Positions 26,131 to 36,223 are shown, numbered from the stretch's first letter. The stretch is DNA of 64,000 bases from Stenotrophomonas rhizophila (GCF_020857975.1 NZ_JACWUO010000003.1:234064-298063), one strand, 5' to 3'. The notes: generated by a model from the letters alone, not told the origin. Made by a program: numbers and translations.

Positions 26131-28195
26131 CCTTCAGCTCGCGCGCACCCACGCCTTCGTTGCCGCTGTAGTCGCGCACGCTGGCGCGGATCAGGTAGTC
26201 GCCGGCCGGCAGCGCATCGGGCTGCCAGCGCCCGGTCTGCACCAGGCCATCGCGCACGGTGTTGGTCACCAGGTAGCGGAAGCGGGTGAGCGCGCTGCCA
26301 TGCACGGTGATGCCGCTGTCGGGCGCGTAGGCGACCAGGGTCGCACTGCGTTCGCGCGGCATCCGGTTGAACACGATGTTGAAGCGCGGCTGTTCATAGC
26401 CCGGCAGCGGCTGGCCGCGCGCGTCCAGGATCTGGTAGCCCACCTGGTAGGCGCCCAGCCGCCGGCGCGGCAGGTTGCGGTCCACCTGGTCCCAGGCCTC
26501 GACCACGATCTGCACGCCCGGGCCCAGCCGCGGCACCGCTACCCGGCCATCGCCGCCGGGCGCGAGCGGCTGGTCCAGATCGTCCAGCAGTTCAACCCCG
26601 GTGATGCGCGGTGCGAACGCGTCGGCATAGCCGGTGAAGCCCAATGCCACCGCATTGCGCTCGAAACCGCTGGCGCCCACGCTGAGGTGCACGTGGGCCA
26701 TGCGGTTGATGCTGCCCAGCGCATCGCCGGCGGCAAAGCGCGTACCACGGCGCACGCGCACCCGTTCCAGCTTGCCCTCGTCATCGAACACCTGCGGCCA
26801 GCGCGCGTCGAAGGGACGGTCGCGCGGATCGCGGCCGACCTTCATGTGGATGTAGCGCAGCCGGTCCAGCGACATCCCCTCGGCCTGCCCGCCCACTGAC
26901 CAGGTGGCCGCCGGGCTGCTGACCTTGCCTGCGGCGACCGCCAGCACGGTCTGGCCGACATCGCCGCGCACGTCGAAGCCGTCGTGCAGGTGGTGGCGGC
27001 TCTCGCCGGAGAACGTGCCGCGCACCTCGCCCAGGGTACCGACCACCTCGTGCCAGCCATCCTGCGGCGCCAGCGGCCAACGGCCGGCGGTGGCCGGCAG
27101 CGGTGCCTGCGGCGCCGGCCCGATCAATGCCGGTGCCGCGGTGGCCGTGGCCGCCAGCGGGCGCAGCCGGTGCACGCGGTAGGACGCCGCATCGGCCAGG
27201 TACAGCCCGCCGCGGCCGTCCAGTGCCAGCGCCGTAGGCCGCGAAAAACGCGGCTGCGGCGCGACCCCGGCCAGGGCGACCTGGTGCCCGTGCGCGGACA
27301 CCTGCACCACCTTGCCGTTGACGTCGCTCACATACAGCACGTCATCGAAGGTGACCGCCACCGACAGCGGGCCGCTGAGCACGCCGCCATCGGCGACCAC
27401 GGTCTGCAGGCTGCCATCGGTGTCCAGCCGGCGCACGGCATTGTTGAACAGGTCGGCGATCAGCAGCCGGCCGTGGTGGTCCAGTACCACGGCCACCGGC
27501 GTATCCAGCCGGGCCAGTTGCCCCACGCCATCCACCAGCCCCGGCGCCGCGCCGCCGGCCAGGGTGCGAACCTGCCCGTCCGGCTCGATCACGCGGATGC
27601 GGTCGTTGTAGGTATCGGCCACGAACACGCGGCCATCGCGGCCGACCGCCACGCCCATCGGCGCATCGAAACGCGCCTGTGCGGCCGGGCCATCGGCGAA
27701 GCCGCGCTGGCCGTCGCCGGCGAGCGTGCGGACCTGGCCGTCCGGCGCGACCGCGCGGATCACGTTGTTGCCGGTATCGGCAACGTACACCGTGCCGGCC
27801 GCATCCACTGCGATGCCCGACGGCGTATTGAACTGCGCCTGCAGCGCAGGCCCGTCGCGCCAGCCCTCGCCCTGCCCGGCCAGCGTATCCACGCGCCCGT
27901 CCGGATGCAGGCGGCGGATGCGGTTGTTGTCGCCGGCATCGGCGATATAGACCACGCCATCGGCACCGACCGCCAGCCCGTACGGATCGGCGAAGCGCGC
28001 CTGGCCTGGCATTGCCGCATCGAGCAGGCCACCGACGCCATCGCCGGCCACGCTGTCGATCTGCGCGTTCCAGCCCAGCGCGGTCGCCGCCGGTGCCGGT
28101 GGCGGCGGCGGCGGGCCGGGCTCATGCAGAAAGGTCCATGCCAGCAACGCCAGGGTCGCCACACCGATCACCACCACCCATGCGCTGCGTCCCAT
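26114..28195 (-). CDS. Membrane-anchored NHL beta-propeller fused to an M23-like domain
   Basis: 693 residues from the ATG at 28195; the AAAGAG site is six bases upstream, which favours this over the ATG at 28201. One N-terminal TM helix (about 5-23) and a Pro-rich linker precede at least five NHL repeats (about 45-320; GLAVGADGVVYIADAGDNNRI type). After a linker, residues 365-490 look like a lysostaphin-type M23 peptidase: HDGFDVRGDVGQTVLAVAAG supplies the HxxxD metal pair and INRMAHVHLSVG the HxH. A C-terminal beta-sandwich-like region follows. This could be a periplasmic peptidoglycan peptidase or a binding protein; activity is not proven. Confidence 0.8.
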   Translation of the reverse strand: MGRSAWVVVIGVATLALLAWTFLHEPGPPPPPPAPAATALGWNAQIDSVAGDGVGGLLDAAMPGQARFADPYGLAVGADGVVYIADAGDNNRIRRLHPDGRVDTLAGQGEGWRDGPALQAQFNTPSGIAVDAAGTVYVADTGNNVIRAVAPDGQVRTLAGDGQRGFADGPAAQARFDAPMGVAVGRDGRVFVADTYNDRIRVIEPDGQVRTLAGGAAPGLVDGVGQLARLDTPVAVVLDHHGRLLIADLFNNAVRRLDTDGSLQTVVADGGVLSGPLSVAVTFDDVLYVSDVNGKVVQVSAHGHQVALAGVAPQPRFSRPTALALDGRGGLYLADAASYRVHRLRPLAATATAAPALIGPAPQAPLPATAGRWPLAPQDGWHEVVGTLGEVRGTFSGESRHHLHDGFDVRGDVGQTVLAVAAGKVSSPAATWSVGGQAEGMSLDRLRYIHMKVGRDPRDRPFDARWPQVFDDEGKLERVRVRRGTRFAAGDALGSINRMAHVHLSVGASGFERNAVALGFTGYADAFAPRITGVELLDDLDQPLAPGGDGRVAVPRLGPGVQIVVEAWDQVDRNLPRRRLGAYQVGYQILDARGQPLPGYEQPRFNIVFNRMPRERSATLVAYAPDSGITVHGSALTRFRYLVTNTVRDGLVQTGRWQPDALPAGDYLIRASVRDYSGNEGVGARELKVTLLP

Positions 28196-28343
28196 TGCCA
28201 TCTCTTTGCACCGAAGGGCACTGACGATAATGGCTGGGCGCGCATCTGCAAACCCATGCGCGGCGGCGGATGCGTCGACGGCGCTTGTGCCGCCACGCCC
28301 TCCCGGGTTCCAATCGGGGTTCATTCCACGGAAGGAGGCGCCC

Positions 28344-29864
28344 ATGCCGGGTTTGCATCGACACCCCATCGCGTTGCTGATCGCACTGACGCTGGCCGGC
28401 ACCGCACCGGTGCACGCCACGCCCGACAGCCGCGCTGCCACCACCGAAGAACAGACCCGGGCACTGCAGCAGGCCCTGCGCGAGGCGGCGCAGCAGGGCG
28501 CGCAGGGCGACACCCTGGGCGCGCTGGTCGCCTTCGAACGGCTGCTGGCCGAGCCCGGCCTGGCCACGCTGCCCGCAGACGACCGCACCGAAGCCTATGT
28601 GGTGGCCGGCTGGATCGCCCTGCAGCTCAGCCAACCGGCCGCCGCACGCAGCTACCTGGGCAGCGCGCGGCAACTGGCGCCGGAAGAACCGCGCGCGTTG
28701 TATCTGCTCGGCGTGCTCGAATCCGAGCAGGGGCACCACGTCGAAGGCGCGCGCCTGATTACCCGCTCGCTGCGCCAGGCCGATACCTTCCTGCCCGAAG
28801 TCGGCTTCGCCATGGCCGGCACCCAGGGCCAGCTGTTGCGCGGCCATGACACCGAGTACCGCGACTTCCTGCAGGTCCTGTTCGACCGCAACTGGAAACC
28901 GGACGGGATCGAGCCGACCGACTTCTGGCGGCTGCTGGCGGTGCTGCAGATCCAGAGCGGCCAGTCCGACCTCGTCGCCGCGACGCTGGAGCGCATCGAC
29001 AGCCCGATGGAAATCCTGGCCCTGCGTGCGGACAAACGCTTCGACCGCTACATCGACCGCAACAACCCCCGCTTCGATCCGGTCCAGGCCGCCCAGCGCC
29101 ACCTGGATGCACTGCGGGTCAATGCCCTGCTGGCGCCGGACCAGCCCAGCGCGCTGGTGCATATCAGCCAGGCGATGCTGGTGCTGGGCCAGCACGAAGA
29201 GGTGCTGGCGGTGACCGAGCCGATGGCCAGCGCCGTCGCAAGCGCCAGGGTGCCGCCCAATATCGACGACGCCGGCGATATCGCCTGGCTGCTCAACAAC
29301 CGCGCCATCGCCCAGCGCCGGCTGGGCGATATCGATGCCGCGCTGGCCACGCTGGAGGCCGCCGCGCAGTTCAAGCAGGAAGGACAGACCAACATCAGCC
29401 AATGGTTGAACCTGGCCGCCTGGCAGGCCGCGCTGTTGCAGCCGCGCAAGGCGCTGGAGACCAGCGCACGCGTCGGCGACAACCTCAGCCCGTACGGCGA
29501 AGCGGTGCAGCAGTGGGTACGCTTCAGCGCCCACCGCCAGCTCGGCGACACCGAACAGGCCGACCGTGCCAAGGCATGGCTGAAGGACCATGCCGACAAT
29601 GCGGACGGCTACGTGCTGGAAACCCTGCTCTATGACAATGCGCTGGACCAGGCCGCCGCCGACCTGATCGCGCGCCTGCACTCCACCGAAACGCGCAGCG
29701 ATGCGCTGCTGTCGGTGCAGCGGCTGCGGACGGTGCCACCGCTGCCCGGCGATGTCGAACAGGAACGGCGCTGGTGGCAGGTGGTCGAACGTGCCGACGT
29801 GCAGGCCGCCCTCAAGGCGATCGGCCGCAGCGAACAGCACGCCCTGTTCCGGCCCGGCGGCTAG
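28344..29864 (+). CDS. Exported TPR-like repeat protein
   Basis: 506 residues. A strong ribosome site (GGAAGGAGG) precedes the ATG at 28344, which starts a signal peptide (MPGLHRHPIALLIALTLAGT, cleaved after VHA). The mature protein is helical with TPR-like pairs (EAYVVAGWIALQLSQPAAAR, then ALYLLGVLESEQGHHVEGA and later ISQAMLVLGQHEEVLAVTEP). Such proteins usually scaffold protein complexes in the periplasm. No catalytic motif is visible. It is divergent from the NHL/M23 gene across 148 bp and converges on the lytic transglycosylase gene at a shared hairpin. Confidence 0.82.
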   Translation: MPGLHRHPIALLIALTLAGTAPVHATPDSRAATTEEQTRALQQALREAAQQGAQGDTLGALVAFERLLAEPGLATLPADDRTEAYVVAGWIALQLSQPAAARSYLGSARQLAPEEPRALYLLGVLESEQGHHVEGARLITRSLRQADTFLPEVGFAMAGTQGQLLRGHDTEYRDFLQVLFDRNWKPDGIEPTDFWRLLAVLQIQSGQSDLVAATLERIDSPMEILALRADKRFDRYIDRNNPRFDPVQAAQRHLDALRVNALLAPDQPSALVHISQAMLVLGQHEEVLAVTEPMASAVASARVPPNIDDAGDIAWLLNNRAIAQRRLGDIDAALATLEAAAQFKQEGQTNISQWLNLAAWQAALLQPRKALETSARVGDNLSPYGEAVQQWVRFSAHRQLGDTEQADRAKAWLKDHADNADGYVLETLLYDNALDQAAADLIARLHSTETRSDALLSVQRLRTVPPLPGDVEQERRWWQVVERADVQAALKAIGRSEQHALFRPGG

Positions 29865-29869
29865 CCTTG

Positions 29870-29898
29870 CCCCGGCGCCCGGCGCTAGCGCGCCGGGG
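29870..29898. terminator. Convergent hairpin between two genes
   Basis: CCCCGGCG (29870-29877) pairs with CGCCGGGG (29891-29898), followed by TTT. It sits 6 bp past the TPR-like gene and covers the stop of the transglycosylase gene. It is plausible as a weak bidirectional terminator. Confidence 0.55.
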
Positions 29899-30658
29899 TT
29901 TCCACCTTGAACCCCATCGCCTCGCGATAGCGCAGGTACAGCGCGCTGACCTTCTCCACATAGGCCAGCGTTTCGGCATACGGCGGCACGCCCTTGTAGC
30001 GGCTGACCGCGCCGATGCCGGCGTTGTAGGCGGCCGCGGCCAGGGTGCGGTCGCCCTTGTAGCGTTTCAGCAGCGCCTTCATGTAGCGCGCCCCGCCATT
30101 GATCGACTGTTCGGCCGACAGCGGGTCGGCCACCCCCAGCTCGGTGGCGGTATCGGGCATCAGCTGCATCACCCCCTGGGCGCCCTTGGGCGAGACCGCG
30201 CCGGCATCGAAGCCGCTTTCGGCATGGGCGATCGCCCGCAGCCAGGCATCATCCACCCCGGTGGCGCGCGCGGCGGCCTTGAACTGTTTGGCATGGCGGT
30301 TGAGCTGCGGCGCGCCGACCTTGCCCAGCCCCGGGTGGGCCGGCTCGCCCGGCGGGGTGGCCACGGTGAACTTCAGGAATACCCGCGAACCGGGCAGGTT
30401 GCGCGTGGAATACACCAGCGCCCCATCCTGCTCGCGTTCGTACAAAGTGCCGGCGAACACCCCCATGTTGCCCCACAGGTTGGGGGTCTGCACCGCGCTG
30501 TCATCGATCTGCTGCGGCGTGCAGCGCGACCCCGGCTCCGGCGCGGTGGCCAGGCTGACCGTGCTGTCGCGCACGCAGCGGTACACCGTGCGCGCCGACG
30601 CCGCGCACGGCAACAGCAACGACAGCAGCACCAGCGCGGCAGGCAGGGTCGGTTTCAT
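29885..30658 (-). CDS. Lytic transglycosylase (SLT family)
   Basis: 257 residues from the ATG at 30658 (MKPTLPAALVLLSLLLPCAA, signal peptide). A DUF4124-like N-terminal part (about 25-60) precedes the Slt domain. The catalytic Glu147 lies in AIAHAESGFDAGAVSPKGAQ, followed by GVMQLMPDTA and AAAAYNAGIGAVSRYKG, the three classical motifs of family 1 transglycosylases. It should cleave peptidoglycan in the periplasm with formation of 1,6-anhydromuramic ends. Confidence 0.92.
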   Translation of the reverse strand: MKPTLPAALVLLSLLLPCAASARTVYRCVRDSTVSLATAPEPGSRCTPQQIDDSAVQTPNLWGNMGVFAGTLYEREQDGALVYSTRNLPGSRVFLKFTVATPPGEPAHPGLGKVGAPQLNRHAKQFKAAARATGVDDAWLRAIAHAESGFDAGAVSPKGAQGVMQLMPDTATELGVADPLSAEQSINGGARYMKALLKRYKGDRTLAAAAYNAGIGAVSRYKGVPPYAETLAYVEKVSALYLRYREAMGFKVETPAR

Positions 30659-30931
30659 CGGCTCGGGTCGGGGCACGTCAGTCGTGCGGCGCGATGATCC
30701 GGCCCGGGCCGCGAACCGAAGGTGAATACCGATCCGGCGGTAACGGCGCCCGGCCCTGACGGTTTCACCCCCCACCAGTCCCCGCCATGCCCGGAACGGG
30801 GCCACGCCGACGGCAATCGGGGAAGAATCCGATTCCAATCCCCTCCGTCAAGTGGTCATATAGCGCACCAGGGCCACGGCTCGGCTGCCGTCGCCGTCCG
30901 CCGTTCCCCACCCATCGGCTTCGAGGTCTGC

Positions 30932-32533
30932 TTGAACCGCGCCAGGATCATCGCCGCCACCGTCCTGTTCGCCCTGCTCGGGGCCCTGCTGCCGATCGCC
31001 ATCCTGGGGTACTTCACCTGGGCCCGGGCCACCGACAGCGAACATGCACGCCTGCAGCTCACCGCCGAGCGCACCCTGCTGCGCACCCACCGCGCCTACG
31101 AGGCCGGGCTGAAGGCGCTGCGCCGGCTCAACCAGAGCACCCTGGCCCCGTGTTCGCCCGAGCATGTGCGGCTGATGCGCGCGCTGGTGGTCAGCACCCA
31201 TTCGGCCGAGCAGATCGGCTACTTCGAGCAGGGCCGGCTGCGCTGCACCTCCTGGGGGCTGATGGAACAGCACACCGCCGAGCCGGTGCCGGACCACATC
31301 ACCGCCGATGGCGCCGGCATCACCCTGGGGGTGCGCCCGGTCGCCGGCGACGGCGCCGGGCTGCTGGCCGTGCAGCTGGGCCGCCACGACGTGCTGATGG
31401 ACCCGGCGCGGTTGGTCGATGTGATCACCGACCCGAACGTGCGGCTGGCCGTGGCCAGCCCCGACGGGCGCCTGATCGCCCAGCAGCAGATGCCCGACCA
31501 GCAGCTGCTGCAGTTGCTGCTGCGCGAACCGCACAGCGGCATGGACGGCAACAGCCTGTATGCCACCGCGCAGGACCAGCAGTGGCTGGCCATCGCCACC
31601 GCCCCGCGCACCGACCTGATCGCCAGCTTCCGCGCCCAGTTCCGCCAGTACATTCCGTTGGGCGTGCTGGGCGCGCTGGGCGCGGTGGGGCTGGTGCTGT
31701 GGCTGTCGCGCCGGCGGCTGTCGCTGCGCGGTGAACTGGCCACTGCCGTGCGCCGGCGCGAGTTCTTCCTGCACTACCAGCCCATCATCGAACTGGACAC
31801 CGGCATCTGCGTCGGCGCCGAATCGCTGCTGCGCTGGCGCCGCCCCGACGGCAGCCAGGTGCGCCCGGACCTGTTCATTCCGCTGGCCGAGGAAAACGGC
31901 CTGATCGAAGACCTGACCGACCAGGTCATCGACATGGTGATCGCCGACATGCGCGATCTGCTGGTGCGCGACCGCAGCGCGCATATCGCCATCAACCTGT
32001 CGGCCTGCGACGTCAGCAGCGGCCGCGCGCTCAAGGTACTGTCGGCCAGGCTGGCCGGCACCGGCATCCATCCCCAGCAGATCTGGCTGGAGGCCACCGA
32101 ACGCGGCTTCATCGATATCGAGCGCGCGCGCACCACCCTGGCGATCGCGCGCCGCGCCGGCCACAACGTGGCCATCGACGACTTCGGGGTCGGCTACTCC
32201 AGCCTGCAGTACCTGCAGCAGTTGCCGCTGGACGCGCTGAAGATCGACAAATCCTTCATCGACGCGATCGGTACCGACAGCGCCACCAGCCCGGTCACCT
32301 CGCACATCATCGACATGGCCAAGACCCTGGGGCTGTTCACCGTTGCCGAGGGCATCGAAACCCCCGCCCAGCTGACCTACCTGCAGGCCCGCCAGGTCGA
32401 ATTCGGCCAGGGGTGGCTGTTCTCCAAGCCGCTGCCACCCGATGCCTTCATGGCCTTCCACCAGCAGCGCCGCGAGCAGTACGGCATGGCCCGCGAAGAC
32501 ATGCAGAACCCCAACAGCAGCGTTGCCGAATAA
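30932..32533 (+). CDS. CSS-motif EAL phosphodiesterase (PdeC-like)
   Basis: 533 residues if the start is the TTG at 30932 (LNRARIIAATVLFALLGALL), just before the first TM helix and six bases after GAGG. Earlier in-frame starts give an implausible 70-residue Pro/Gly-rich head. TM1 is at about 5-27 and TM2 at about 237-257. The periplasmic CSS domain between them has Cys in APCSPEHVRLM and LRCTSWG, the redox-sensitive pair of PdeC/YjcC proteins. The EAL domain has ESLLRW (Ser for the usual Ala), LEATERG, DDFGVGYSS, KIDKSF and AEGIET, so it should be active against c-di-GMP. The start is the least certain part. Confidence 0.85.
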   Translation: MNRARIIAATVLFALLGALLPIAILGYFTWARATDSEHARLQLTAERTLLRTHRAYEAGLKALRRLNQSTLAPCSPEHVRLMRALVVSTHSAEQIGYFEQGRLRCTSWGLMEQHTAEPVPDHITADGAGITLGVRPVAGDGAGLLAVQLGRHDVLMDPARLVDVITDPNVRLAVASPDGRLIAQQQMPDQQLLQLLLREPHSGMDGNSLYATAQDQQWLAIATAPRTDLIASFRAQFRQYIPLGVLGALGAVGLVLWLSRRRLSLRGELATAVRRREFFLHYQPIIELDTGICVGAESLLRWRRPDGSQVRPDLFIPLAEENGLIEDLTDQVIDMVIADMRDLLVRDRSAHIAINLSACDVSSGRALKVLSARLAGTGIHPQQIWLEATERGFIDIERARTTLAIARRAGHNVAIDDFGVGYSSLQYLQQLPLDALKIDKSFIDAIGTDSATSPVTSHIIDMAKTLGLFTVAEGIETPAQLTYLQARQVEFGQGWLFSKPLPPDAFMAFHQQRREQYGMAREDMQNPNSSVAE

Positions 32534-32547
32534 GCCACGCAGGCGCG

Positions 32548-33519
32548 TTACTCGTTGTCGATCCCGGCCAGGGCCAGTACCCAGCGCGGCACCTTGGGCT
32601 CGCCGGCATAGAAGGCCGGCGGCTTGCCTTCGGCCATCGCCCAGCGGTGCACCCAGCCGATCCCGCCGGCGCCGAGGTAGCCGTCGGCATGCGTATAGGC
32701 CGGATCCTGCAGGGCCTGCTCCAGGCTGATGAAGGTGTAGCCGCGGCGGCGGGTCGCGGCGACCAGCTCACCGATGCAGTCGGCGTTGAGTGCATTGGCA
32801 TGCACCAGCCACACCTGCGCCGGCAGTCGGCCCAGCAGCTGCTGCGACTGCTGCTGGTAGTAGTCCAGCTTGTTGAGCATGTACGGCACATAGCCGCGCC
32901 GCAGCTGGCGCAGGCGCGCCTGGCGCACGCCCGGGTCGGCCTCGGTATCGCGCACATGATCGTAGGCGAACGCCCAGATCCATTCGCTGTTGTCCACCGT
33001 GACCGGCGCGATCCGATAGCCATGCTGCTGCAGGAAATCGGCCAGGGCGGCGCGCTGCTGCAGGTCCTGGCCGGTCCGCAGGTAGGGGTGGCGGAACCAG
33101 CGCGGCGGCTGGCCGCGCCGGGCCAGCAACGGGCGCAGGGTCTGCTCGCCGCGCAGGATGTCCTGCTCGTAGGCCGGCAGCCCCACCGCGTGCAGATCGA
33201 CATGGCCGTAGGTGTGGTTGCCCAGCTCGAACCCGGCATCCAGCCAGTCGCGCAGCATCTGCACCCGTTCGGGCAGCACCCGCCCCTGCTGTTCCAGCTT
33301 GCCTTCGTTGACGAAGCCGACCACCGGCAGTTGCGCGGCCTTCAGCGCGGCCAGCAGTTGCGCATGGCGCCGGGCCAGTTCTGGATCGTGGCGCTCGTCC
33401 AGCCGCTGCCAGGGCAGGTCATCGATGGTCAGCGCGATGCGCTGCGCCGGCGCGGCCTGCAGCGCCCCGGCCCATAGCAGCAAGGCCACGCCCATCGATC
33501 GCAACAACCTCGTACGCAC
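32548..33519 (-). CDS. Exported polysaccharide deacetylase (NodB domain)
   Basis: 323 residues, GTG start at 33519 with AAGGAG seven bases upstream. A signal peptide ends near LQAA. The NodB motifs are TIDDLP (Asp33/Asp34), NHTYGH (His102, His106) and RHPYLRTG, the metal site and catalytic base of family 4 carbohydrate esterases. The C-terminal part (about 230-323) has VWLVHANALNADCIGELV. It probably removes acetyl groups from a cell-wall or surface polysaccharide. It is transcribed towards the convergent EAL gene. Confidence 0.9.
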   Translation of the reverse strand: MRTRLLRSMGVALLLWAGALQAAPAQRIALTIDDLPWQRLDERHDPELARRHAQLLAALKAAQLPVVGFVNEGKLEQQGRVLPERVQMLRDWLDAGFELGNHTYGHVDLHAVGLPAYEQDILRGEQTLRPLLARRGQPPRWFRHPYLRTGQDLQQRAALADFLQQHGYRIAPVTVDNSEWIWAFAYDHVRDTEADPGVRQARLRQLRRGYVPYMLNKLDYYQQQSQQLLGRLPAQVWLVHANALNADCIGELVAATRRRGYTFISLEQALQDPAYTHADGYLGAGGIGWVHRWAMAEGKPPAFYAGEPKVPRWVLALAGIDNE

Positions 33520-33587
33520 CTGTTCGCTCCTTCATGCAGTGCCTACCAGCATAACGCCGCGTCCGCGCCCTGCCGGGCACGGTTCGC

Positions 33588-34805
33588 TCAGTTGGCGGCA
33601 GCGGCCCATGCCGCAGGCCGCCGCATCACCACCACCAGGGTGGCGGCCAGCAACACCAGCAGCACGCCCGGCAGCCACCGCTCGCCCAGGGTTTCCAGCA
33701 TCACCCCACCCACCACCCCGCCCAGGGCGATCGCCAGGTTCCAACCGGTCACCACGAACGACTGCGCGATGTCCCCGGCCGCACCGGCCCGCCGTGCCAC
33801 CGCGGTCTGGAACTGGGTGGCCACGCCACCGAAGGCCACGCCCCACGCCAGCGTGCCCAGCACCAGCACCAGCGCCGACCCCGGCCACACCGCCAATGCC
33901 AGGGCCGCCAACGCGAAACCGGCGGTGCTGGCGATCACCAGCCGGTGCAGCCAGCGGTCCACCCACACCCCGGTGATCCAGATGCCCAGCAATGCCGCCA
34001 CCCCGAACACCAGCAACAGGCGGTCCAGCCAGCCCACCGCACCGGCCAGCGCGGCGAACGGTTCGATATAGGTGTACAGCACGTTGTGCGCCAGTACGAA
34101 CAGGAACATGGTCAGCAGGGCCGCACGCATGCCCGGCAGCCGCCATACCCGGCCCAGCGTCTGGCGCGCCCCGGCGCCGGGAGCGGCCAGTGCCGGCAAC
34201 ACCAGCCGCGCCCACAGCAACAGCCCCACGCTGAGCAGCGACATCAGCCCGAAGGCCCAGCGCCAGCCGATCGTCTGCCCAAGCAGGGTGCCGGCAGGAA
34301 TGCCCAGCGACAGCGCCAGCGGTGTTCCCACCATCGCCACCGCGATCGCCCGGCCCTGCAGGTGCGGGGCCACCATGCGGCTGGCATAACCGGCCACCAG
34401 CGACCACAGCAGGCCGGCGCTGATGCCGGCGATGAAGCGCGCCACCAGCATCACCGGGTAGGCGTGGGTCAGCGCGGTGACCGTATTGACCACCACGAAG
34501 CCGGCGATGGCCGCCAGCAGCAACGGCCGCCGCGGCAGCCGCTGGGTCAGTGCGGTCATCGGCAATGCCGCCAGCAGCGAGCCCAGCGCATACACCGTCA
34601 CCAGCTGCCCCACCAGCGCACGGCTCACGCCCAGGTCGGCGCTCATCGGCGACAGCAGCCCGGCCGGCAACGCCTCGGTGAGGATGGTGATGAAGCCGGC
34701 GCTGGCCAGTGCCAGCAGGCCGCCCCACGGCAGCCGCGCGGCCGTGGGCGGCGCGGCGGCAAGCGCGCACGCTGCGGCCTGGCCGCCTTCGCCTGCGCCG
34801 GTCAT
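33588..34805 (-). CDS. MFS transporter of the drug/sugar efflux type
   Basis: 405 residues with twelve predicted membrane helices. EALPAGLLSPMSADLGVSRA followed by VGQLVTVYALGSLLAALPMT is the start of the AraJ/YdhP/NepI group of major facilitator efflux proteins. Its ATG overlaps the stop of the serine-hydrolase gene by four bases (ATGA), so the two are translationally coupled. A LysR gene starts divergently from this pair. The substrate is unknown. Confidence 0.9.
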   Translation of the reverse strand: MTGAGEGGQAAACALAAAPPTAARLPWGGLLALASAGFITILTEALPAGLLSPMSADLGVSRALVGQLVTVYALGSLLAALPMTALTQRLPRRPLLLAAIAGFVVVNTVTALTHAYPVMLVARFIAGISAGLLWSLVAGYASRMVAPHLQGRAIAVAMVGTPLALSLGIPAGTLLGQTIGWRWAFGLMSLLSVGLLLWARLVLPALAAPGAGARQTLGRVWRLPGMRAALLTMFLFVLAHNVLYTYIEPFAALAGAVGWLDRLLLVFGVAALLGIWITGVWVDRWLHRLVIASTAGFALAALALAVWPGSALVLVLGTLAWGVAFGGVATQFQTAVARRAGAAGDIAQSFVVTGWNLAIALGGVVGGVMLETLGERWLPGVLLVLLAATLVVVMRRPAAWAAAAN

Positions 34806-35995
34806 GCCTGTTCCCCTGCGGCGAGGCCGGCATACACCGCATCGCGCACCTGCTCGACGAAGGCGCCGTGCATGCCTTCGTACAGGGTATTGGTCAACGC
34901 CACCACGCTCAGGCCACGGGCCGGATCGACAAACCAGCTATGCCCGTATGCGCCACCCCAGCGCCAGCTGCCGGCCGCCTGCGGCGTGGCGGTGGGGAGC
35001 GGGTCGCGCAGCACCGCAAAGCCCAGGCCGAAGCCCCAGCCCGGCGCGTCCGGCGGGCCGTGTTCGCCGACCTGTGCGCGTGCCATTTCCGCCACGCTGG
35101 CCGCCGGCAACCAGCTGCGGTGCGCATCGCCACGCAGCGCTTCCAACAAGCGCATCACGTCCGCCGCGGTACCCACCATGCCACCGCCGCCAGAAGCAAA
35201 GGCATGTCGATTGCCGGCCCGGGCAAGGCTGTAGCTGATCCCGGCAGTGCCCTCGAACGGCGGCACCACCTCGCCCTCGCGCAGCCGGTGCGGCTGCGGC
35301 GCATCGCTGACATACGGGGTAGCCAGGCGCGCCGGGCTATCGGTGTGGAAGCCGGTGGCCTCCATCCCCAGCGGCGCGGTGACCTGTTGGCGCACCACCT
35401 GTGCCAGGGGCAGGCCGGTGGCCGCTTCCAGCACGGCGCCGGCCACGTCCACCCCGAGCGAATAGCTCCACGCCTGCCCGGGCGCAAACAGCAACGGCGC
35501 CTGCGCGATCCGGCGCAGGTTTTCCTGCAGGCTGACCGTGCTGTCGTCCATGCCATCGCTCACCCCGGCACGGGCCAGCGGGCCGTGCGCGTCTGCCTCC
35601 AGGAAACGGTAGCCCAGCCCGGCGCTGTGGCTGAGCAGCTGGCGCAGGGTGATGACCGGCCGGGTGCCATCGGGCAGTGCGGGCCGGAACTCGGGCAGCC
35701 AGTCGGTGACCGGCGCATCCAGCGACACCCGGCCCTGCGCTACCAGGCGCATCGCCGCGGCCGTCACGATCGGCTTGCTCACCGATGCGAGCCGGAACAG
35801 GTCATCGGCCTGCATCGGCCGCTGCTGCTCGCGGTCGGCCCAGCCGCTGGCGCTGGCATGGCGCAGCCGGCCGTGCTGGCGCACCAGGACCACCGCGCCC
35901 ACCACCTGCTGGCGGGCATGGGCGGCGGACAACACCGCCTCCAGGGGCGGCAGGCACGGTTCGGCCAGCGGCCGGGCATCAGGCAGGGAAGACAT
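34802..35995 (-). CDS. Serine hydrolase, beta-lactamase/esterase EstB type
   Basis: 397 residues from the ATG at 35995. The catalytic SxxK is Ser71-Val-Ser-Lys74 (RLASVSKPIV); the second motif is WSYSLGVDV with Tyr, and the third region WRWGGAYGHSWFVDP. The pattern is family VIII carboxylesterase/class C beta-lactamase-like without an N-terminal signal, so it probably acts in the cytoplasm on ester or amide substrates. The first gene of an operon with an MFS transporter. Confidence 0.88.
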   Translation of the reverse strand: MSSLPDARPLAEPCLPPLEAVLSAAHARQQVVGAVVLVRQHGRLRHASASGWADREQQRPMQADDLFRLASVSKPIVTAAAMRLVAQGRVSLDAPVTDWLPEFRPALPDGTRPVITLRQLLSHSAGLGYRFLEADAHGPLARAGVSDGMDDSTVSLQENLRRIAQAPLLFAPGQAWSYSLGVDVAGAVLEAATGLPLAQVVRQQVTAPLGMEATGFHTDSPARLATPYVSDAPQPHRLREGEVVPPFEGTAGISYSLARAGNRHAFASGGGGMVGTAADVMRLLEALRGDAHRSWLPAASVAEMARAQVGEHGPPDAPGWGFGLGFAVLRDPLPTATPQAAGSWRWGGAYGHSWFVDPARGLSVVALTNTLYEGMHGAFVEQVRDAVYAGLAAGEQA

Positions 35996-36223
35996 GGCAG
36001 GGTCCAGCAGGAAGGGAGCGCCATGCTCGGCGTTCACCCGGCCGGGAAACACCCGGTCCGGGCTCCGTACATTCAGGACACCGCATTCCGCAATTGTGCT
36101 GCGCCCCGTACTGGCAAGGGATGCAGCCCATCGCTGCCCGCCGCGCACCACTGCGTCCCACCGGCATGCCCCCGCCGCCCCTGCGGGCCGCTAGAGTGGC
36201 TGTTTTCCCCCTGAGTGCGGCCC

